A program made the position numbers and the translations under genes. Positions 7,805-17,000 of a stretch of DNA of 32,162 bases are shown piece after piece. Position 1 is the first letter of the stretch. Each line of letters opens with the position of its first letter. Location of the stretch: positions 34,589-66,750 of the forward strand of contig FN648646.1 of the NCBI GenBank assembly GCA_000310025.1, given 5' to 3'. Below the pieces are notes generated by a model, which had not been told where the DNA came from, made no database searches, and worked only from the letters and a program-made list of their open reading frames with translations. This DNA comes from Ectocarpus siliculosus (Eukaryota > Sar > Phaeophyceae > Ectocarpales > Ectocarpaceae).

Positions 7805-10800
7805 ATGAAGTCGAGTCTCGTCCTCCTCCCGCTGCGGCGGCGGCGGCGGCGGCTACCGCCGCTGTGGCTGCTGCTGCTGCTGCTGGGGCTAGCGTCGCTG
7901 GCGGGGCCGGCGGCGGCCAAGGTTACCCCGAACGGCGCCATGGTGTGGGACGGTAACGGGTGGATCGCGCTCTGGGACGACGACGAGGCTCCTCGCCCCC
8001 CACCGCCCAAGACAAGCTCCTGGAAGCGCTCGGACACGTCCGTCTTCGTCGGCGTGAGCTCCTTCCGCGACAAGCGCTGCCCGCAGACCCTGGTGAACTT
8101 CTTCAGCAAGGCCAAGTACCCCGAGAGGGTCACCGTCGGGGTCGTCCAGCAGAACGATCACGAGGACGTGGACTGCGTCGTGGAGTACTGCAAGATGATG
8201 GGGGGCCACGCGGAGGGCCCCCTGTGCCCGTACTTCGACAACATCAAGACGCTGAGGGTGGAGGCGAGGTGGGCGGCTGGCCCCTGCTACGGTCGGCACT
8301 TGCAGGTCCGTTTGTTGCGTGGGGGGCCGGTGGTTCGGTCGCAGGTTTGGTGTTGGAGAGTTATGCTGAACGGCGGGGCGGGGTACAGCAGTTGAAGGTT
8401 CGCGAAGGATTTGGTATGGTTTTGCTACGGCCGGCGCTTGCGGGTTCGTTGTTGTTGTTGGTGGTGGTGGTGGTGGCGGTGGTGGTGTGTGTCTGTGCGT
8501 GGGGGGCCGGTGGCCCGGCCGGAGGTTTGGTGTTTAGACTTGTGATGAACGAAGGGGCGGGGTACAGCCGTTGTAGGTTCGCGAAGGTTTTTGGTTGCGT
8601 TCCGTTGAGCTCGTGGCGAGTAAATGCATGGTGCGTTGCCGTCAAGGTGTGAGTTGTCGTACACCCCCTGGACTGGCTTCGAAGGGCCGATTGCCCGCAC
8701 GCCCTATCATCAAGCAGGTCTTCTTGCCGTGGTGTTAGGAGGTGTGTCGGGAGCTGTGCCAGCTGTGAGACACAGATCTTGGGAGTGTAGTCGGGAGGAC
8801 AGCGTGTCTTTGTATTCACTTGGAAACGAACCGGAACGGATCGAATCGTTGGAAGTCATCATTACAGCAGCAGCAGCAGCAGCAGCAGCCCGATCTCTTG
8901 CCAGATGTTGCTTTCACGCTCATCTTCTCTCCTTCTCGCGGTTGGCGGTTGGTCTCCTGTAAAATTTATTGCCTCTGGTTGATTGCTGGTTTGCCTTTGT
9001 CGTTTTTTTTTTCTTTCTCATGTTTTTTTTTTCACCTCGAAATCTTGCTGTGGTACGGTTGCCCCTCTTTCCACGGCTGCGGTGCGTGCCGCAGTCGTAC
9101 ATGCTGCGGGACGAGGAGTTCTGCATGCAGACGGACAGCCACATGGACGTGGTGCAGGACTGGGACGCGAAGCTCATGGCCATGTGGGGCCGCGTCAACA
9201 ACGAGTACGGCATCCTCACGACGTACGTGCACAAGATCGAGCAGCTGCACGAAGGCTACGAGAACAAGAAGGAGGTGCCGCACCTCTGCCAGGTGCCGCA
9301 GTACCGGGGTTGTGGGTGTTGGAAGGAGTAGGGGCGGTGGTGACCGCTGCTGCCTTGCCTGTGCCTCTGCGTTCTTGCTTGCTTGTCCCTGTACGTAGAT
9401 AACACCTTGATACAGTCTGTGGGACAGCAGTAGTGCATTATGGCCGAAGACGACACCGCAATTGAATATATAATAGGAAAGCGTGTTCGCGTCTTCAGCC
9501 CCGCTACTACTTGACTGACGTATCTTCATTGGTCGGCCGGCTAGCGCGGCCGCTGCCAATTGAAGAAATCACGCGCATGCGCTCGCGGGTACCGCCGTTC
9601 AGCGGCCTTAACCATGCCCCGTGCCTCTGCCTCCCGTCCTCTCCTCTCCCCTCTCCTTGCAACCGTGAACCAAAAAAAAAAAAACTTGCGCGGCGGACCA
9701 ACTCCCGCGCGGGCCACAAAAATAATGGTACATCCCCGCACACGAAAAAAACAACAAAGCTTGGCTTCACGGAGACCGGAAACCACCCGAGGTACGTGCA
9801 GGCGAAGCTGGCGACCAAGCTGCCGTCCCCCAAGCTCACCAACACGTGGGCAGCAGGGCTTAGCCTGGCGAAGTGCCACGCCTGGAAGGCCTCGCCGTAC
9901 GACCCGGGACTGCGCAAGGTGGGTGTGATGTATGTGTTTTTTGTGGCGGACTGACAGCAGTCTCTGACAAACATCACTTTCGGGATGTATCCGACCCTCT
10001 GTGTGTGATCTGTGGGGGGCGGACAGCAGCCTCTGGCATACATCACGTTGGGCTGTATCTGCTTGTGGCGGACGGACAGCAGTGTCAGACGAAAATCCTT
10101 TTGGCATTTGGTTTGTTGTGTAGGAGATGCCTCCTCTGTTGTAAAGTACTTAGCTGCAGGAGCCTAGCGACGTTGTGATGAATTGATGATCACCGACGGG
10201 ATCTTGGTGCTGTCTCGGGATCAAGGTGTTTGAAACCGTACCGGGTGCTATTTGGCCTATTGCTCATGCAATGGTAGGGGAGAGGTGGTGGGGGAGTGCA
10301 GCTCGCATGTTTTTTTGCCCGTGGGACAAGCTTCGTGTTGTTCCGATAACATACAGCAGCAGCCGTGCACATACACTAGTGTGTTTGCGGTTGCTGGCGA
10401 AGGATCCATCTGTCCCTGGTGTGCTTAGGGCGTGTCTCTTCGTGTGCGTGCCTCATGGACCGCGCTTATTTGGCCCAGTTTGTTGGACCACATGATGAAC
10501 GAAGAAAAGGAGAACTTGCCCTCTGTCTCTCAGCGTGCCAACAATGTCTTGACAATCGCCGCCGCCGATGTTTTTGCGTGTCCTCGTGCCTCTCTCGCCC
10601 CTTGGCCGTCGTCTGCGGTGTTTGTTTGTGTCTCTCGTGTCTCGTGTCTCGTCTTGTGTATCCGTTGAGAAGGTTTTCGACGGCGAGGAGTTCTCGATGC
10701 ACGCGCGCCTGTGGACCAGGGGTTATGACACCTACACCCCGGACAAGAGCCTTGTCGGGCACGACTACAACAAGGTCAAGGAGGGCCCACAACCGTCCAG

Positions 10801-12597
10801 GTGGGGGTTGGGCATGTGGAGCCCGGGGGGGGGGGGTGGGGNNNNNNNNNNNNNNNNNNNNNNNNNNNNNNNNNNNNNNNNNNNNNNNNNNNNNNNNNNN
10901 GGGGGGGTGGGGGGGGCGGCTTAGGATACCTCCCCTACAATTTGTAGGTAAACTCGAGGGTATGCGTTTGGGGGGTACCATGGAGCGGCAGGTGCATGGT
11001 CGTCCATGTCTCCAACAGGACGGTGTTTCGAACACGGCTCGACTAACTCGAGGAAAGAATAATATACTCAGGAGTAAATAGAATCTCTCGAATGCAACAT
11101 GCCTTCTTTTTTCGTTTTTGTTGGGACCCTTCAGGAGAACCCTCTCGATGCTACGGCTACTCCGCACCCCGCTCGTCAACCCATCCACCCCCTGAACCCT
11201 TCCCACCCGTCGCCCTCCCCCCCCCCCGCTTTGCGCCCTGCAGCTGGTTGAACAACAAGATGGTGGCAGGCGCAAAGGACCTGGCCTACAAGCGCATGTT
11301 CACGCTGTTCGGCATGCCGGGCAAGGTGGATACGGAGGAGATGTGGGAGTCGATTGGGCAGTACGGGCTCGGCACCAAGCGGACCCTGGAGCAGTACCAG
11401 GAGTTCATCGGGGTCAACTTGACCACGCTAGAGGTTGGTGTGGTGTGGATGTTCCTTCTTTTTTTTTTCGTGCTGAGCTTGCGGTAGGTTTTGCGATAAT
11501 TAAACAGACCGGCCGACGGAAAGACCTCAGTGTCGGCAGGGCGCGAATGGTCTCGTGTTGCTGAGTTTTTGTAGGGCTGATCGTGTTATTTGTATGGTTG
11601 TGTCTTTGTGATTCAGCAGCATAACACATTGAGCGGCCGACGGTCGCGCCAGACCAATTGATGCACGTTTTTTTGTGTGTGTGTGCTTTGTTGTTTCGGT
11701 GCTTCTCTCTTTGTTGAGACTTCTGTACTCGCATGGTCTGGCCCCGGTCTCTTCTTCCGTCACATCATCAGCGGCAGTAGGACAGGGACGGCAGATGACG
11801 GGGTTGTCCTTCCGACGTTTTATCTTGGTTGTTTTGGTGTTTTACTTGTTGTTTCTCCTCCTTGTTCTCTCTGTCTCTTGAGTTTTCTGTCCATTGTGTT
11901 TTTCTATCTGTTCTGCTTGCCGTGTCCGCCTCTTGTGCCTCACCTGTTGGTTCTCCGCCTGGCACGCCTCACCAAACCCTTGTCTTGCTCCCGCCACAAA
12001 CCTACCTCACCAAACGCTTCTCCCCTTCCCACCCGTCGCTCCTCCCTCTCTCTCGGTGCGCCGCTCGCCCGACAACAACAACAACAACAACGAACGTGTG
12101 GACAACGAACAACAAAACACACCGCACAAACAAAAAACAATCATGGCACCCGAACCAAAAATCAGATCATGGGCTCGAGGTGCGGCACCCTCAGGTATGT
12201 CCCCTTCGAGGAGACCTGGCCCCCGACAGAGAACAACCTGGCGGGACCCTACTGGGAGCGCCGCCGCGCGGGGCGGGGCATCCACGCCCCGGGCTACACA
12301 CCGGCCCTCTCGGGGCCGTCCAAGTACGTACGCGCCGGTGGGTCCTCCCACGCCGGCAGGCCCGGGTTGGGGTGGGGGGCGGCCTTCTTGAAGAAGTTCA
12401 AGCTGTTCTGCGCGTTCGCGTTCACCTTCGCGGCGATAGGGGCGTGCGCCCTGGGGTTCGCGAGCTGCTTCGCGGGGGAGGACGGTGGGGCGGGGGCACG
12501 GCGACGAAAGGGGGCGGGGGGGGGATCCAGGAAGCCGAGGGGGAGGCATCAGTGGGCGAGGCGCGCCGGGATACTGGGGGCGAGAAGTGAAGAATAG
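7805..12597 (+). CDS. GT60-type (Skp1-like GlcNAc transferase family) glycosyltransferase
   Basis: Proposed exons: 7805-8305, 9095-9292, 9760-9918, 10673-10800, 11244-11433, 12166-12597, giving 535 residues with matching phases throughout. Residues 1-39 are a six-Arg stretch followed by a Leu-rich segment (WLLLLLLGLASLAG), a signal peptide or type II anchor. The catalytic region starts at FVGVSSFRDKRCPQTL (about 81) and contains GPCYGRHLQ/SYMLRDEEF, then MQTDSHMDVVQDWD, whose D181-S-H183 stands in the DXD position that binds sugar nucleotide through a metal. AAGLSLAKCHAWKASPYDP, FDGEEFSMHARLWTRGYD and YTPDKSLVGHDY follow, all in the order typical of the GlcNAc transferase family that includes Dictyostelium Gnt1. 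The donor is probably UDP-GlcNAc; the acceptor is unknown. A second hydrophobic span lies at about 472-494. The in-frame ATG at 7607 would add 66 residues. The exon 2/3 junction is the least certain. An assembly gap lies in intron 4. Confidence 0.85.
8285..8616 (+). repeat. Tandem duplication across the exon 1/intron 1 border of the glycosyltransferase gene
   Basis: Unit 1 starts at about 8285 and unit 2 at about 8423, a period of 138 bases. Both carry, in order, a form of GCTACGGTCGGCACTTGC, GTGGGGGGCCGGTGG, GCAGGTTTGGTGTT, GGGGCGGGGTACAGC and GGTTCGCGAAGG. Unit 1 contains the end of exon 1 and its 5' splice site (CAG/GTCCGT at 8305). Unit 2 contains a decayed copy (CGG/GTTCGT at about 8443) and an inserted TTG/GTG repeat. 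Confidence 0.88.
8865..8888 (+). repeat. (CAG)8 microsatellite in intron 1 of the glycosyltransferase gene
   Basis: Eight perfect CAG units lie in intron 1, about 200 bases before the acceptor of exon 2. It is probably length-variable between strains. Confidence 0.95.
9942..10110. repeat. Three degenerate tandem copies in intron 3 of the glycosyltransferase gene
   Basis: Copies begin at about 9942, 10011 and 10064 with TGTGGCGGACTGACAGCAG or a close variant. The first two continue with CTCTG(A/G)CA(A/T)ACATCAC and a GTAT element. Spacing is 69 and 53 bases. The array begins about 25 bases after the donor of exon 3. Confidence 0.8.
10842..10900. other. Assembly gap (59 N) between poly-G tracts
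   Basis: A run of 59 N lies between G-rich flanks (GGGGGGGTGGGG on both sides). By my model it falls inside intron 4 of the glycosyltransferase gene (10801-11243), so no coding sequence should be missing. True length is unknown; G-quadruplex-prone DNA probably stopped the sequencing. Confidence 0.97.
12072..12090 (+). repeat. (ACA)6 microsatellite
   Basis: About six ACA units lie in the last intron of the glycosyltransferase gene, roughly 75 bases before the exon 6 acceptor. Confidence 0.9.
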
Positions 12598-14004
12598 AAT
12601 TTGAGACATGAGGCGGGGGGGGGGGTTGTGTTCGTTGTGGTCGGTACATGCACGCGCAGCCGCCCCGCCCCGCCCACCCACGTGTATTGGTTTGATTTTG
12701 AGTGTTTCGAGTGCGTGTTAAATGGGTTGAGATTTTCGTCGATTTGTCGTGCCCAGAAAAGATGTTGTTGAAGTTTGAAATCTGAGGGCTTACTTTTGTC
12801 GCTTCAGTTTTGTTTTTTCGAGTGGGAACGAGTTTTCTTTCTGTATGCATAAAACGTCTCGAACGTTCTCCTGAGTTTTGTACCTAGGTGTGTGCCAGTC
12901 TGTTTTGTGTCTATCACGCGGAGGCGTACTTTCAGAGTCCGGTTGGACTTTGAAGGTCCTGTGCCTTTGTGTGTGGTTCAATATATGTTTTTTTTTTTTT
13001 TTTCTTAGTATGACACAACGAATCTATCTCTATCATAGAAAAGAGTGTTTTGTTTTGATTTTCGTGGTGGAGTATCGTCAGTAGACATTGCTTTTGTGGG
13101 GTTAGCATTACATTTTTCCTCTACGGTTGCGACGGCTGTTATCTGACCAACAAACGATTGTTTGTATCGGTTGTACAGATAGTACTAGGTAGGGATCAAA
13201 GCTGGTTTTCGGGCGAAAGCCAAAGCAGACCCATCCGTAACTAACTAGCCTACAGTATCTGTTTTTCGTTCACGATGGTTCGCCAGGACGTCCATTTCGC
13301 GTCCAATATGTGGAGGATACTTGTCTTGTCACTGGAAGGAACAAGTACCCTATTAATAACAAAATCAACAAGGAGGGTTTCTGTGACAAAAGCCATCTAT
13401 ACTATGTACACTACACATCGTCCGAGAGAACACGTTTCTTTCTTCTGCTGTCTTCTGCTGGCGAAGCAAAAAGAAAGGTGGTGGTCTGTGGTGTTGCATC
13501 GCTCGTGAGGTTTTCTGAGCCCATTCCGCCTCGGTTCGGAGAGCACGCAAAAAATATCCTAAACTTCATGAGCAAGCAAAAAAAATTCCCACACTTCATG
13601 CGCGATGCATGAAACACACCGCGGTTTGACCTACAGATAATTAATGTACATGCTCTACATAACTACTTCAACATACCTGGTGTACCGTAGTTTCACGTTG
13701 GGCATGCACAACAAACACATACGGAGTTATTCGCTGGGGCTGTTTATGTAAGCGCTACTCCGACTCTGCAGTGTTGTGAATCACCATATACGAGACGCAG
13801 ACATGCTTAGGCACGCGCATGCATATGTTCAGACTACTACAAAAGTTGCATATGTACCGCCTGAACTTAAAAGAAATTTCCTCGGAATTTTCGCGCGCAA
13901 AACATGCCGCCGCTTGGACTGCCCGCCGCCCGTGTCTTGGATCCGCAGTGAAAGATCTCCGCACATATCAAAGAAGAGCGTTTCCAACAGTATGAGAGAC
14001 GGGG
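12598..14004. other. Spacer between glycosyltransferase and sulfatase genes
   Basis: No convincing open frame was found. The first part is probably the 3' UTR of the glycosyltransferase gene and the last part the promoter and 5' UTR of the sulfatase gene. A run of 16 T followed by CTTAG (12988-13008) looks like a strong 3' splice site and may mark an intron in a UTR. Several TGTA/TTTGTAT-rich stretches occur, but no definite polyadenylation signal was assigned. Confidence 0.5.
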
Positions 14005-17000
14005 ATGGCACAAGAGCGCGAGGGAACGGTAGGAGAGAAGCGTCTGTTGCTGCTGCCGGTGGTGCCGTCGTCGGGAGCGCAACGGGCCGCAAATGATTAT
14101 CAAAGACGCGCGGGATGCCGAGAGTCTTCTCGGAGAAAAGAGGGTTTGAAGTTGTTAAGCACGAGGGCCGTCGGGGTCGTGTTGTTCAGCCTCGCCTTCC
14201 TAGGCCTCGTCGCGATCTTTGTGTCTGTTCAGAAAAGAAACGCCCCCAGATTGACGTATCCGGAGAGCCATGATCTTCAACAGAGTCCAGGTGCGCTCCG
14301 CAATGTTTGTGGCTATAGTAGCGACGGTTAAAGTTGCGGGGATGGCGGTGTGTCCGCGCACCGCTCCCTGTGTATGTGTGCTCATTTTGTATACGTCTGG
14401 GCTCTCCTCGCCAAATGTACACGGTAGTAGCCCCCACAAGCTGTGGGGCACCGACATCTTTGCAAAGCTGTGAGCGAGCGAGCAACAGCTCTGCCAAGAG
14501 CAACACGTTTGTGTATTGTATGATGGTGTGGTTCTTGTCGAAAAACGCTCCGCCGATTCCTCCACCGATTCCGCCGCCTCCCCCGTACACCTTGGATCTC
14601 TTTGGATCTTGGCCTAGACTAGTACATGGCCCTTCTCGCTGATACCGCGTGTGTGTGCCGCTCGGGTGTGTCTGGTCTTCCTACCAGTGCCGTTCTCTTC
14701 TCCCAGAGTGTTTTCGTTTGTAGATCCTTTTAAGAAACTCAATATGTGCAACGATGTTATGACTCTTCTGTAAATCCAATGTGAGAACCATTTGTATGCA
14801 GACCATCCGACTACAATCCACGGGTCGGGTTGGGTTAGGCCTTCGTCGATCGTGCCGCCGTTATCCCATCGTTCGTCGCCGTTGGGTTGGGGTTTGGTTG
14901 GGACGGGTTCCGTCCGGTCGCTCGGGCGGCCTTCTAAGGCCGCCGCTCTTCATCGATCCCGCGCCCGTCGCCCAGTCGTTCGCTCTCGTCGTCGCCGTCG
15001 GACGCCCTTGTTTTCGAAGGAGTTGTCCTTTACACAGCACCCTGTTTCTATCCAAAGAATTACTCCCAGCTACCTCCTCTGTCTTCCCTACACTGCTGTG
15101 CTGAGCGGTGAAGACAAGTGCGTTGTGTGTACTTATGCAACCGCGGCAACAGTAGCCTACATATTGTAGGCGTCTTTTCGCGCCGTTCTCAGCGTCGGTA
15201 GGTGGAAGGGTTGTCAAGTAAATGGTTGTTGCAGCAAGCGTCGAGCTTCGCCGCATGGTAAAGCATTTAGACTAGTCTGTTTTCCAATAGTCTGAAACCA
15301 TTATTTCAACTACACTACTCACTGTGTAGCGCGTACATGGAGATATCCGTGTACGTGTATGTATCTGACATTAGGACAACAACAACGCCGTCAACATTCA
15401 GGCGTGTAGCAGAGGCAACAATCAACAACACCACCAATAAACGCAACGCAACAGGAACGGCGAAGGTCGAGGCATCACAGGATACATCATCGGAGGAGAG
15501 CGTGCCAAAATCTTTCGGCAGCCTTTATCGGGCACCGAAAACCACAGCCGGGGAAGCAGCAGTTGCAGCTCAAGAACAAAGAACGGGCGCGGCCGTGGGG
15601 ACGGGGGGGCGAGGGAGAGGGAAGGGCAAAGGTGTTGGGGTTGACCCTTCGAGCTCGACCGCAGACAATCCGAATGTCTTCTTCATCATGATCGACGACA
15701 TGGGGTGGAACGACATCGGCTACCACAGCACAGACCTGGCGAACGTTACGCCGAATCTGGACAGGCTGTCTGCAAGCGGGGTGAAGGTAGGCGGTTAATT
15801 TCAGTTTGTACGTGAACCCTTGGGAAGTATTTGTGCGTGGGCGAACGGTAGGCCAAGCGACTCTTCGGCCTAGCACCTTGGACGACGTTTCATATGTGCG
15901 CGGAACAACGTAATTCCTTTCCCAACGAAGTTGCCTGGCATCGTTATTGACCTACTGTAGATCCATAGTTACACGTGTCTCGCGGGCCCGTCGTCTTGCG
16001 GGCCTGGGGCTCGCGAAGCAACAGCCAACATTGTTCTAGCATTATCGGTCCACTCTGGCTTCATCCATCGCGTTTTTGTTTTTTTGCGCCCGGTCTGCCG
16101 TTTGAACCGATAAGACTTACCTCATTACCACGTGAATCAGCTGTACATCAGTCGTTGCAGCGAAGAAAATCTGATCGTTGTTAGGGTTCAGTTTTGTTCA
16201 GCCTTGAGTAGGCTCTCACCCGGCCGGCTGCCGGCCGACCATCGCCAGAAAGATGGATTGAACTCCGTGGCACTGGGCTGTAAATCTAACCTTGAGTGCA
16301 TCTCCCGTCTCTCATACAAACATCCCCATGGTGATGACGACGACGATGATGATGATGATGCAACCCAGGTTTCCCAGTACTACAGCATGTCCATCTGCAC
16401 GCCCGCGCGGGCCGCCCTCATGACCGGACGCTACCCGGTCCGGTACGGCCTGCAGTACAACGTCATCCAGCCGGGGGCACCGTGGGGCCTTCCCCTCACG
16501 GAGAAGGTGCGGCAAATGGTTGTGGTCGGGGGTCGAATGACATCACGAAGATGACGCAGACACGGACAACATATTGCTCGAGTTTCTAGCCGTTTAGGAT
16601 ACTGCTGCCAACTATTTCTGAAGAAGGGGGTGGGGGCGAAAGCGGCGATTGATAGGAGGGGGTGGGTGAGGGGAGGGCTGGTCACACGCGGGCGCCTAGC
16701 TACATGCTGTGGCCTGCTTGCACGGCATGGATCCCAAGACGAGAGGGAGCACACGATACACAGCCAATAATCCCTTCGGTAGTGGCGTCAATTCTGCCCC
16801 CGACTTGACTTGAAAGGACTTGAAAAGCCTGCTGTCCCGACGCACCCAAACATGCATACCATCCAACCCTATGGTATTGAAGGGCTTTTCTGCTCGAGCG
16901 GAGGCACCAGGATTCGTATTTTGGGTTTAGGGCTTTGTGAGGTTGGATCGGACTAGTTCTCGGAATGTTTTTTTCGCGCAAGTGTTGGTTTCTCTACCCC

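Noticed and set aside
9293-9308. Later donors at 9300 and 9308 for exon 2 of the glycosyltransferase gene
   Set aside because: They are phase 2 and phase 1, while the acceptors giving the family-like TGNHPRY sequence are phase 0; the CAG/GTGCCG donor at 9292 fits. Not fully excluded.
9541-10107. 188-codon - strand frame with internal repeats
   Set aside because: The repetition comes from the intronic tandem array at 9942-10110; the + strand here carries exon 3 of the glycosyltransferase gene.
10775-10800. Earlier donor AAG/GTCAAG at 10774 for exon 4 of the glycosyltransferase gene
   Set aside because: It ends in phase 0, whereas the only good acceptor of exon 5 (CAG at 11243) needs phase 2; the donor at 10800 (CCAG/GTGGGG) matches.
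11677-12165. Upstream part of the 306-codon frame that contains the last glycosyltransferase exon
   Set aside because: It is C/T-rich intron sequence; the in-phase acceptor at 12165 fits the join from exon 5, and the earlier residues look like non-coding sequence.
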